10,852 bases of DNA from Betaproteobacteria bacterium (GCA_005884255.1 VBDL01000104.1:1-10852), one strand, 5' to 3'. Positions 1 through 7,126 are shown, numbered from the stretch's first letter. The notes: generated by a model not told the origin, from the sequence alone. Numbers and translations: made by a program.

Positions 1-763
1 CCTTGAACACCGCAGTCGCCGCATTGCCGACCTTGAGGCCCAGCGCCTCGACACCTTCGTTGGTGACGCTGGCGGTGAGGTGGCTGCCACCGGGTAGCGT
101 GAGCACGACCAGCGACGCGACCGCGCCCTTGGCGATGCGCGACACGGTGCCGTCGAGCTGGTTGCTGGCCGACAGGCGATAGCCGGCGAAGTCGCTGACC
201 AGCACCACCGACGAGGCCTTGATCAGCGCCAGCGCCTCCTGGCCCTTCTTCAGCTTCAGCCGCTCGGCGCTATCGCGCGTCATCGTCGCGGTGATCGTCG
301 GCCCGCCGCTCTTCAGCGCGAGCCGCACGCCGGCCATCACGGCGCCGAGCTCGATGGCCTTCACGGTCCCCGCGAACTGGTTGCGTGCGGTGGTCTTCAT
401 CGCCATTCTCCGAAGCAGCCCGGCGAGCGCCGGTTGTTGAACGAGCAACGCCTCCTGCTCGCGCAGAAAGCGGGTGTGCGCCGCGTTGAGCGCGCGCCAA
501 GCGGCGAGCAGCTCGTGCGCCGCGCTAGTGAGCCGCGTGCCGCCGCCGCCGGCGCCGCCGGTCGCGGTTTCCAGCAGCGGTGCGTGCGCGAGGTTGCATG
601 CGCTCTCCAGCAGCAGCCACGCGCCCTTGTAGCTCAGGCCCGCGGTGCGCGCCGCGCGGTTGATCGAGCCGGTGTCTTGCAGCGCCTGCAGCAGCGCGAA
701 GAAGCGTGCATCCAGCCGGCCGGCAAGCTTCAAGTCGCCACTCAGCAGCGAGTGATCGTTCAT
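1..763 (-). CDS. modE: Molybdate-responsive transcriptional regulator ModE (3' end cut by window edge)
   Basis: ModE binds molybdate and then represses molybdate-transport genes by binding a palindromic operator. The 254 codons visible begin at the ATG read from 763 and are still open at the window edge. E. coli ModE is 262 aa, so only a few codons should be missing. Residues 20-90 form the LysR-like winged helix, with the helix-turn-helix run TGSINRAARTAGLSYKGAW at about 31-49. A glycine-rich stretch (69-75) sits in the wing. Two tandem TOBE/Mop molybdate-binding domains follow, at about 122-187 (TTARNQFAGTVKAI at 124-137) and 199-254 (SASNQLDGTVSRI at 198-210). The start codon overlaps the modC stop as ATGA (760-763), so translation is probably coupled. 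Being last in the mod operon and having a likely operator at 3268-3291 suggests negative autoregulation, which is inferred. Confidence 0.93.
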   Translation of the reverse strand, partial: MNDHSLLSGDLKLAGRLDARFFALLQALQDTGSINRAARTAGLSYKGAWLLLESACNLAHAPLLETATGGAGGGGTRLTSAAHELLAAWRALNAAHTRFLREQEALLVQQPALAGLLRRMAMKTTARNQFAGTVKAIELGAVMAGVRLALKSGGPTITATMTRDSAERLKLKKGQEALALIKASSVVLVSDFAGYRLSASNQLDGTVSRIAKGAVASLVVLTLPGGSHLTASVTNEGVEALGLKVGNAATAVFK

Positions 764-1830
764 TCCATCAACGCGACGGATTTCACCTGCGCCCATACCG
801 CCTGCCCGGGCGCCAGCTGCAGCATGTTTGCCGACTGCCGCGTCAGGCGCGCGAGTAGCGCTGCCGAGCCGACGCGCACGCGCACCAGCGCGAGCGCAGG
901 ATGCGCGTCATCGACGATCGCCTCCACCGCGCCGGGCAGCTGGTTGACGATGCTGCTGCCCGCGAGCTGCGTGCGCGCCAGGCTCACGTCGCGTGCTAGC
1001 ACGCGCACGCGCACGCGCTGGCCGAGCGGCACGCCATGGTCGCGTGCCCACACGGCCCCGCCGCCGGTGATGTCCAGCCGCGCTAGGTGCCATTGCGCAT
1101 CGCGCTCGCCGACCTGCGCGTCGAGCACCACGCCGGCGTCATCGCCCAGGCGCAGCGGCAGGTCGAGCCGCGACAAGGTCTCGCCGAGCGGACCGCTGGC
1201 GATCACGCGGCCAGCCTCCAGCAGCACCACGTGGTCGGCCAGGCGCGCCACCTCGTCGAGCGCGTGGCTGACGTAGACGATGGGCAGCGTCAGCGCCTCG
1301 TGCAGGCGGTCGAGATACGGCAGGATCGCCGCCTTGGCGGGCGCATCGAGCGCGGCCAGCGGCTCGTCCATGAGCAAGAGGCGCGGGCTCACCGCGAGTG
1401 CGCGTGCGATCGCAACGCGCTGGCGCTCGCCGCCGGACAACGCGTCGACGCGCCGCTGCAGCAAGGGCGCGATGCCCAGCAGCTCGATCGCCTGCTCCAG
1501 CGCAACGCGGCGCTCGGCCGGCGCAATACGACGGCGGCCATAGTCCAGGTTGCCGCGCACATCGAGGTGCGGGAACAGGCTCGCTTCCTGGAACACGACG
1601 CCGATGGCGCGGCGGTGCGTCGGCACGAACACGTGCTCGTCCTGCCACACTTCGCCGCGCAGCGCGAAGCGACCTTGGGGCGCACGCTGCAGGCCGGCGA
1701 TGCAGCGCAGCAGCGTGGTCTTGCCCGAGCCGGAGGGGCCGAACAGTGCGGTGACGCCGCGCGCCGGTGCGTTGAACGCCGCATCGAGCGCGAATCCGGG
1801 GTAGCTCAGCTGGAACGATGCCTCGATCAT
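760..1830 (-). CDS. modC: Molybdate ABC transporter ATP-binding protein ModC
   Basis: This cytoplasmic ATPase subunit powers molybdate import, working as a dimer under the ModB permease. It is 356 aa, the usual ModC length. Visible motifs are Walker A GPSGSGKTT (31-39), Q-loop Q81, ABC signature LSGGERQR (131-138), Walker B LLLMDE (151-156) and H-loop H189 in VSHALDE. A C-terminal TOBE domain (about 290-356, starting GSSIVNQLPG) is the molybdate-sensing regulatory domain typical of ModC; it separates it from sulfate or polyamine ATPases. The ATG at 1830 overlaps the TGA of the upstream modAB fusion as ATGA (1827-1830). The stop overlaps the modE start in the same way. The reading frame stays open upstream of this start through modAB, but that part is out of frame with the transporter and does not look like protein. 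All catalytic motifs are intact. Confidence 0.96.
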   Translation of the reverse strand: MIEASFQLSYPGFALDAAFNAPARGVTALFGPSGSGKTTLLRCIAGLQRAPQGRFALRGEVWQDEHVFVPTHRRAIGVVFQEASLFPHLDVRGNLDYGRRRIAPAERRVALEQAIELLGIAPLLQRRVDALSGGERQRVAIARALAVSPRLLLMDEPLAALDAPAKAAILPYLDRLHEALTLPIVYVSHALDEVARLADHVVLLEAGRVIASGPLGETLSRLDLPLRLGDDAGVVLDAQVGERDAQWHLARLDITGGGAVWARDHGVPLGQRVRVRVLARDVSLARTQLAGSSIVNQLPGAVEAIVDDAHPALALVRVRVGSAALLARLTRQSANMLQLAPGQAVWAQVKSVALME

Positions 1831-3233
1831 GTTCGGACCAGCGCGCGCTGGCGATTGAGCGCGTACACCCCCAGCAGCATCACGAACGAGGCGACGAGCA
1901 GCAGCAGCGCGAGCCGGTGCGCGGCCGCGTAGTTCAGAGCCTCGGCGTGGTCGTAGATGGCGATCGACAGCACGCGCGTTTGCCCCGGGATGTTGCCGCC
2001 GACCATCAGCACGACGCCGAACTCGCCCAGCGTGTGCGCGAAGGTCAGCGTCACGGCGCTGAGCAGGCCGCGACGCGACAGCGGCAGCACGACGCTGAAG
2101 AAGCGGTCCCACGGGCCGGCGCGCAAGGTCGCAGCGGCCTCGGTCATGCGCACGCCGACCGCGGCGAAAGCGTCCTTCAAGGGTTGGACCATGAAGGGCA
2201 GCGAATAGATCGTCGACGCGATCACCAGGCCGGTGAAGGTGAACGCCAAGTGCGGCAGCCCGAGCCGCTGCAGCGTGCCGCCGAGCGCGCCCTGCGGCCC
2301 GAGCAGCACCAGCATGTAGAAGCCGAGCACCGTGGGCGGCAGCACCAGCGGCAGCGCCACCACCGATTCGGCCAGCACCGCCCAGCGCGACGGCGACCGC
2401 GCGAGCCACCACGCGAGCGGCAGGCCCAGGAGCAGCAGCACCAGCGTGGTCACGCCGGCAAGCTGCAGTGTCAGCAGGAGCGCCTGAGCATCGGAGGCGT
2501 TCATCACCGCGCGCGTGGCCGGCGCATCCATGTGCGTGGCGAAGGCCGCGGCCAACGGGTTGCTCTTGGCGCGCATGGTGACGATGAAGCCCTGCTCCAG
2601 CGGCGCATGCCAGTCGGCCGGGATCGGCGTCCACGCGCCCTTGTCCGCGAGCGCAGGGCTCATCACCAGCGACAGCGCGACGATGCCGGCGTCCGCCGCG
2701 CCGCTGTCGACGAACTGCGCCGTGTGCGCGATGTTCTCGCCGAGCACGAGCTTCGGCGCCATCGCGTCCCACACGCCTTCATGCGCCAGCGCCTCCTTCG
2801 CGCGCTTGCCGTAAGGCGCGTGCTCGGGGTTGGCGATGGCGAGCTTGCGCAGCAACGGCGAGTTCGGCAGCTCCTTGAGCGGCAGCCTCGCAAGTTCCGG
2901 CTTCAGGCTCCACAGCACGAGGTGGCCCACTGCATACAGTTTCGGCGCCGATGCGGCGATGCCTTGCTCGTGCAGCTGGCGCGGGTAGGCGATGTCGGCC
3001 GAGAAGAAGAGGTCGAACGGCGCGCCGTTGCGCAGCTGCGCCGCCAGCTTGCCCGAGGCACCGAACACCAGCTCGACCTTGTCTGACGGGTGCGCGGCGC
3101 GGAACGAAGCGGCCACCTCCTGCAGCGCGGATTGCAGGTCGGCGGCGGCGGCAATGGTGATCTCGCCGGCGCGGCAGTTCAGCGCGGCGACGATGCCGAG
3201 CAGCAGCGCGAGGCGGCGCAACACACGGGGCAT
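1827..3233 (-). CDS. modAB: Fused molybdate-binding protein and permease (ModA-ModB)
   Basis: One 468-aa ORF carries two subunits that are normally separate. Residues 1-22 look like a signal sequence or membrane anchor (basic RR, then LALLLGIVAAL, possible cleavage after CRA). Residues 23-244 are ModA, with AAADLQSALQEVA, VFGASGKLAAQL, FDLFFSAD, NPEHAPYGKRA and GENIAHTAQFVDSGAADAG all matching the family. The usual last ModA residues (a helix ending like RYGF) are absent. At about residue 245 the protein runs directly into ModB, beginning NASDAQALLLTLQLAG. ModB has about five membrane segments (251-277, 285-311, 331-349, 388-410, 441-458) and the cytoplasmic EAA loop that contacts ModC (365-384, EAAATLRAGPW then VVLPL). 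That topology puts the ModB N terminus in the periplasm, so a tethered ModA is feasible. No Shine-Dalgarno sequence is visible before the ATG. It leads the mod operon. Confidence 0.93.
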   Translation of the reverse strand: MPRVLRRLALLLGIVAALNCRAGEITIAAAADLQSALQEVAASFRAAHPSDKVELVFGASGKLAAQLRNGAPFDLFFSADIAYPRQLHEQGIAASAPKLYAVGHLVLWSLKPELARLPLKELPNSPLLRKLAIANPEHAPYGKRAKEALAHEGVWDAMAPKLVLGENIAHTAQFVDSGAADAGIVALSLVMSPALADKGAWTPIPADWHAPLEQGFIVTMRAKSNPLAAAFATHMDAPATRAVMNASDAQALLLTLQLAGVTTLVLLLLGLPLAWWLARSPSRWAVLAESVVALPLVLPPTVLGFYMLVLLGPQGALGGTLQRLGLPHLAFTFTGLVIASTIYSLPFMVQPLKDAFAAVGVRMTEAAATLRAGPWDRFFSVVLPLSRRGLLSAVTLTFAHTLGEFGVVLMVGGNIPGQTRVLSIAIYDHAEALNYAAAHRLALLLLVASFVMLLGVYALNRQRALVRT

Positions 3234-3241
3234 GGCGATGA

Positions 3242-3259
3242 CGCCGCAGCGATGCGGCG
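3242..3259 (-). other. Perfect 7-bp hairpin in the modAB leader
   Basis: CGCCGCA and TGCGGCG form a perfect 7-bp inverted repeat around a 4-nt loop, ending 8 nt before the modAB start codon. In mRNA it would occupy the place where a Shine-Dalgarno sequence is expected, and none is visible. There is no T-run after it, so it is not a standard terminator. A role in masking or organising the ribosome-binding region is possible but unproven. In DNA this GC-rich a stem of this size can arise by chance. Confidence 0.35.
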
Positions 3260-3267
3260 GGAACGAG

Positions 3268-3291
3268 CGTTGTGCAGTAGTCTACATAACG
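3268..3291 (-). promoter_or_regulatory. Candidate ModE operator (Mo-box) upstream of modAB
   Basis: Read on the minus strand this is CGTTATGTA, six bases, TGCACAACG: two 9-bp arms that match each other at 7 of 9 positions. The published enterobacterial ModE consensus, as I recall it, has a core of CGnTATATA-N6-TATATAACG. The left arm matches it at 8 of 9 positions and the right arm at 6 of 9, with exactly the same spacing. It begins 34 bp upstream of the modAB ATG, where a repressor would block transcription, and modE is in the same operon. It overlaps the last two sense codons and the stop codon (TAG, 3282-3284) of the upstream oxidoreductase gene. I see no convincing -35/-10 pair around it. 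Confidence 0.6.
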
Positions 3292-4376
3292 CGCGGCGCT
3301 GCCTCGGCCGGCTCGGGGCCACGCCAGGTGCCGCCGTCGATCACGTCGAGCTTCATCGGCCGCCCGCCTTCGCGCGCGGAGACGTAGATCGCCTCCATCA
3401 GCCGCTGGTCCTGCAGGCCTTCCTCGCCCGGCGAATAGGGGCGGCGGCCCTCGCGCACGCACGAGGCCATGTGGTCCATCTCCAGCGCGAACGGGTCGGC
3501 CGCGGGCAGCGGCGGCTCGTCGACCGCGGTCTGCCCGCGCGCGGCTGCGGCCACGCGCAGCTTCAGGCCGGCGTGGGAATACGCGGGGTCGAGCTCGGCC
3601 CAGCCCTCGGTGCCCACGAGGCGCAGGAAATTGCAACGGTGCGTGCCGTAGCTGGTGTGGCACATCGCGCGCAGCCCGCTCGGAAAGCCGAGCGTGAAGT
3701 GCACCGTCTCTTCCACTTCGCGAAAGCGCGAGTCGCCGAGCGGCGACTGCTGGATCGCGGCGATCTCGTAGGGTTCCTCGCCACTGAGATAGCGCACGCC
3801 GTTGATGCAGTAGATGCCGATGTCGGGCAGCGCGCCGCCGCCGGACAGCGCGCGCTGCAAGCGCCACTGCGGTGTGTTCTCGATCTGGAAGGCGTGGCTG
3901 GAGAGGAAGGTCTTGAGCCGCCCCAGCTTGCCCTCCTTCACCAGCCGCCGCAGCGCGCGGTCGGCCGGGTCGTACTGGCAGCGGTAGGCCACCATCAGCC
4001 GCCGGTCGGCGCGCTGGCAGGCCTCGATCATCTGCCGGCACTCGAACACGCTGATGGCCATCGGCTTCTCGCACAGCACATGCTTGCCCCCACGTGCCGC
4101 GCGAATCGTGTATTCCGCATGCAGGCTGTTGGGCAACACGACCTCGACATCGGCCTGGTCGGCCAGGCGGTCGAAGTTGGCGTAGTCGAACACCATCGAG
4201 TCTTGCAGCTTGTGTTTGCGCGCGAGCTTCAGCGCCTTGTCGCGGTGGCCGCTGACCAGTGCCGCCACGCGGCAATGCTGCGTGTGCGCGAAGGCAGGCA
4301 GGATCTGCCCGAGCGCGAGCTTGCCGAGGCCGACGATTGCAAATCCGACGCGATCGTTCATGAGGCTTTGGCGCAT
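3282..4376 (-). CDS. Gfo/Idh/MocA-family oxidoreductase, glucose-fructose oxidoreductase-like
   Basis: A 364-aa NAD(P)-dependent sugar-type dehydrogenase. The N-terminal Rossmann fold has FAIVGLGKLALG (12-23). The cofactor-site Lys is in GKHVLCEKP (97-105, K104). The C-terminal half follows Zymomonas glucose-fructose oxidoreductase closely: AYRCQYDP (130-137), GGGALPDIGIY (179-189), RYLSGEEP (195-202) and YSPGEEGLQD (314-323). D185 and Y189 fall where that enzyme has its catalytic Asp and Tyr, whereas many relatives of this family have His. Unlike the Zymomonas enzyme there is no Tat signal, so it should be cytoplasmic. The true substrate is unknown and could be another sugar or sugar nucleotide. 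The chosen ATG overlaps the upstream TGA as TGATG (4374-4378), implying translational coupling to the ABC fusion. A second in-frame ATG at 4361 (MNDRVGF, 359 aa) is an equally plausible start. Neither has a clear Shine-Dalgarno sequence. Confidence 0.9.
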   Translation of the reverse strand: MRQSLMNDRVGFAIVGLGKLALGQILPAFAHTQHCRVAALVSGHRDKALKLARKHKLQDSMVFDYANFDRLADQADVEVVLPNSLHAEYTIRAARGGKHVLCEKPMAISVFECRQMIEACQRADRRLMVAYRCQYDPADRALRRLVKEGKLGRLKTFLSSHAFQIENTPQWRLQRALSGGGALPDIGIYCINGVRYLSGEEPYEIAAIQQSPLGDSRFREVEETVHFTLGFPSGLRAMCHTSYGTHRCNFLRLVGTEGWAELDPAYSHAGLKLRVAAAARGQTAVDEPPLPAADPFALEMDHMASCVREGRRPYSPGEEGLQDQRLMEAIYVSAREGGRPMKLDVIDGGTWRGPEPAEAAPRVM

Positions 4377-7126
4377 CAGGCGGCGGCCGATTGGCCGCCG
4401 GGTCTCGCGAGCGCGAGCAGCATGGCGATCAGTTCCCGCGGGTCGGCCGGCTTGGCCAGATGCACCTGGAAGCCGGCCATCAGCGCGTGCGTGCGGTCGC
4501 CGACCTCGGCGTGGCCGGTCAGCGCGATCGCCGGCACGCGCGCATCGAGCGTCACGCCGCGCTGCTGCTCGAGCGCGCGGATGCGGCGGATCAGCTGGTA
4601 GCCGTCGTCGTCGCCCAGGCTGATGTCGCAGACGATCGCCTGCGGCCACTCGCGGCCCTCGTGCTGCTCCAGCCAGGCCAGCGCCGTCGCCTCGCCGTCG
4701 CAGGCCTGCACGCGCGCGCCTTCGGCCTCGAGCAGCATTTGCAGCGCCTCGCGTGCATCGGCCGCATCGTCGATGGCCATCACGCTCAGGCCCTGCAGCG
4801 CGCGCGGGCCGGGCTCGGCGGGGGGTGCCTCGTCGGCGCCGACGGCGCGCAATGGAAGCTCGATCACATAGCGCATGCCGTGCCCCGCCGCCGGCGGCTC
4901 GATGTGGAACACGCCCCCCTGGCGCTCGATGGTCGAGCGCAGCTGCAGCGGGTCGGGCGCGGTGTCGGTGCCGTAGGGCGGCGCCTGCAGCGGTGCGTGC
5001 GACACCAGCTTCAGCCGCGGCGACGGAGCCTGGCGGCCGTCGGTGATGCTCAGGCGCGCGAACGCGTCGCGGCGCTCCAGCTTGAGCTCGATGCGCCCGC
5101 CCACCGGCGTGGCCTCCAGCGCCTGCATGCACATCTCGCGCAGCGCCTGCGCCAAGGTGCCCGGGTCGCCGGTGACGCGCGCGTTGTCGAGGTCGACGTC
5201 GCTGTAGATCCTCACGCCGCGCGTGTCGAAGGCCTCGCGCAGGCCGTCCACCGCATTGGCCATCAGCACCGCCAGGTTCACCGACTGGCGCGCCAGGCGC
5301 CGCTCCAGCCGCTCGACCTGCGCCTGCTGGCGCTGCAGGTTCCACAGCTGCGCATACAGGCCTTCGCGTGCGAGCAGCTCGTCGTGGCGGCCGCGCTCGA
5401 CGATGCGGCCCTTGTCCATCACGATGATCTCGTCGGCATTGACGATGGTCGACAGCCGGTGCGCGATCATCAAGGTGCTGCGCCCGAGCGCGATGCGGTC
5501 GAGCTCGCTCTGGATTGCGCGCTCGGCGCGCGTATCGAGTGCCGAGGTGGCCTCGTCGAAGATCATGATCGGCGGGTTCTTCAGGAAAGCGCGCGCGATC
5601 GCGATGCGCTGCTTCTCGCCGCCGGAGAGCTTCAGAGCGCGCTCGCCGACCCGCGTGTCGTAGCCCTCGGGCAGCGACAGGATGAACTCGTGCACTTGCG
5701 CTGCCTTGGCGGCGTCGATGATCTCCGCCAGGCTCGCCCCTGCACGGCCGTAGCCGATGTTGAAGGCGATGCTGTCGTTGAACAGCACGGTGTCCTGCGG
5801 CACCACGCCGATCGCCTCGCGCAGCGTGGCGAGCTTGAGCGAGCGCACGTCCTGCCCGTCGATGGCGATGCGGCCGGCTTGCACGTCGTACAGGCGCAGC
5901 AGCAGCCGCGCCAGCGTCGACTTCCCCGAGCCGCGGCCGCCGACCACCGCCACCGTCTTGCCGGCCGGGATGAGGAAGCTCAGGTCCTGCAGGATCTGGT
6001 GGCCCGGTTCGTAGGAGAAGTCCACGCGCTCGAACACCACTTCGCCGCGCGCCACCGACAGCGCCGCGGCATCGGGCCGGTCTTCGATCTCGGGCTTCCG
6101 CTCGAGCCGTGCGAACAGCTTCTCGGTGCTCGCCAGCGCATCGCGCCCCTCGCGGAAGATGAAGCCCAGCGCGTTCAGCGGCAGGCAGATCTGCAGGAGG
6201 TAGCTGTTGACCAGCACCAGGTCGCCCACCGTCATCGTGCCGCGCACGATCTGCTCGCCGGCCAGCAGCATCACCGCGGCGACGCCGGCGGCGATGATTG
6301 CGCCCTGCCCCAGGTGCAGCGCCGATAGCGCGCGCCGGTTGCGCACGCTGCCCTCGACCCACTGGTCGAGCACACCGGCATAGCGCTCGCGCTCGAAGCC
6401 CTCGCGCGCATGGACCTTCACCGTCTCGTAGTTGATCAGCGTGTCGGCCAAGTGGCCCGTGGCGCGTGCGTCGAGCTCGTTCACGTGCCGCTGGCGCAGC
6501 GTGCGGCGGCTGGTCAGCGTGGTCGTGCAACCGGCGTAGACGAAGAAGGTCGCGATGATGATCAGCGAGAACCACAGGCTGTAGCCGCTGGCCATCACCA
6601 GCAGCACGGCGGTGAACTCCACCACGGTGGGCACGACGGTGGACAGCCCGGGGCCGAGCAGGAAGCCGACGCCGGCGGTGCCACGCTCGACATCGCGGAT
6701 CAGCGCGCCGGTGTTGCGCTGCACGTGAAAGCGCGGGTTCAGCGCCAGCAGGTGGCCGAAGCTGCGCTCCGCGAAGGAAGCGACCGCGCGTTGCGTGACA
6801 CGCGCGAACACCATGTCGCGCAACTCGGTGAACAGCGCGCCGGCAAAGCGCAACATCGCATAGCCCAGCAGCAGGAACACCGGCACCAGCACCAGCGTCG
6901 GCGTGCCGGGAGGCGCGGGCCCGGCCTGGCTGCCGTACGGCGTGGCCAGCGACTCCGGGCGGCTCAAGCTGTCGATGATGAACTTCAGCAGCAGCGGCAC
7001 CAGCACGGCGCTGATCTTGGCCAGCACGAGCAGGCCCAGCGCCAGCAGCGTGCGCTGGCGGTAGCGCCACAACGCTTCCCACAAGCCGGCGAAGACGCGG
7101 GACCTGGCTGCTTCGTCGTTAGCCAT
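4376..7126 (-). CDS. Atm1-type ABC exporter fused to a degenerate histidine-kinase ATPase module and a receiver domain
   Basis: A 916-aa multidomain protein. Residues 20-330 are a six-helix ABC exporter membrane domain of the Atm1/HMT kind (RNTGALIRDVERG 137-149; NYETVKVHARE 232-242). Residues 360-598 are the ATPase: Walker A GGRGSGKST (396-404), Q444, signature LSGGEKQR (500-507), Walker B IMIFDE (520-525), H556. All are intact, so it should export as a homodimer. After a helical linker (588-612), residues 615-759 resemble the region following the phospho-His helices of a sensor kinase (VNLAVLMANAV; VTGDPGTLAQAL; ATPVGGRIEL; ERQGGVFHI). The H-box is absent, the N-box Asn residues are E664 and Q668, and the G1/G2 glycine boxes are lost. 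Residues 779-908 are a receiver domain with D786, D787, D834, T870 and K892 all present. The ATG at 7126 fits the family's N terminus; a GTG at 7183 would add 19 unrelated-looking residues. The substrate is unknown. It is coupled to the downstream oxidoreductase. Confidence 0.92.
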   Translation of the reverse strand: MANDEAARSRVFAGLWEALWRYRQRTLLALGLLVLAKISAVLVPLLLKFIIDSLSRPESLATPYGSQAGPAPPGTPTLVLVPVFLLLGYAMLRFAGALFTELRDMVFARVTQRAVASFAERSFGHLLALNPRFHVQRNTGALIRDVERGTAGVGFLLGPGLSTVVPTVVEFTAVLLVMASGYSLWFSLIIIATFFVYAGCTTTLTSRRTLRQRHVNELDARATGHLADTLINYETVKVHAREGFERERYAGVLDQWVEGSVRNRRALSALHLGQGAIIAAGVAAVMLLAGEQIVRGTMTVGDLVLVNSYLLQICLPLNALGFIFREGRDALASTEKLFARLERKPEIEDRPDAAALSVARGEVVFERVDFSYEPGHQILQDLSFLIPAGKTVAVVGGRGSGKSTLARLLLRLYDVQAGRIAIDGQDVRSLKLATLREAIGVVPQDTVLFNDSIAFNIGYGRAGASLAEIIDAAKAAQVHEFILSLPEGYDTRVGERALKLSGGEKQRIAIARAFLKNPPIMIFDEATSALDTRAERAIQSELDRIALGRSTLMIAHRLSTIVNADEIIVMDKGRIVERGRHDELLAREGLYAQLWNLQRQQAQVERLERRLARQSVNLAVLMANAVDGLREAFDTRGVRIYSDVDLDNARVTGDPGTLAQALREMCMQALEATPVGGRIELKLERRDAFARLSITDGRQAPSPRLKLVSHAPLQAPPYGTDTAPDPLQLRSTIERQGGVFHIEPPAAGHGMRYVIELPLRAVGADEAPPAEPGPRALQGLSVMAIDDAADAREALQMLLEAEGARVQACDGEATALAWLEQHEGREWPQAIVCDISLGDDDGYQLIRRIRALEQQRGVTLDARVPAIALTGHAEVGDRTHALMAGFQVHLAKPADPRELIAMLLALARPGGQSAAA

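Noticed and set aside
760..2772. A 670-codon open frame that could be read as a ModB-ModC fusion
   Set aside because: Only the part after the ATG at 1830 is ModC; upstream it is the out-of-frame shadow of modAB, rich in Arg/Ala/Gly without family motifs.
3165..3233. Lipoprotein signal on ModAB because of a Cys at residue 20
   Set aside because: The residues before the Cys (A-L-N) do not fit a lipobox; an ordinary signal or anchor is more likely.
3242..3259. Intrinsic terminator for the oxidoreductase gene
   Set aside because: The stem is good but no T-run follows on the transcribed strand.
1818..6328. Long plus-strand open frames (1818-3086, 3090-4601, 4391-6328)
   Set aside because: They lie antisense to well-supported genes and have low-complexity Arg/Gln/His/Ala composition typical of shadow frames in GC-rich DNA.
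3282..7082. A 1266-codon open frame suggesting the oxidoreductase has a huge N-terminal extension
   Set aside because: Upstream of 4376 it overlaps the ABC fusion gene in another frame and has no recognisable domains; high GC keeps the frame open.
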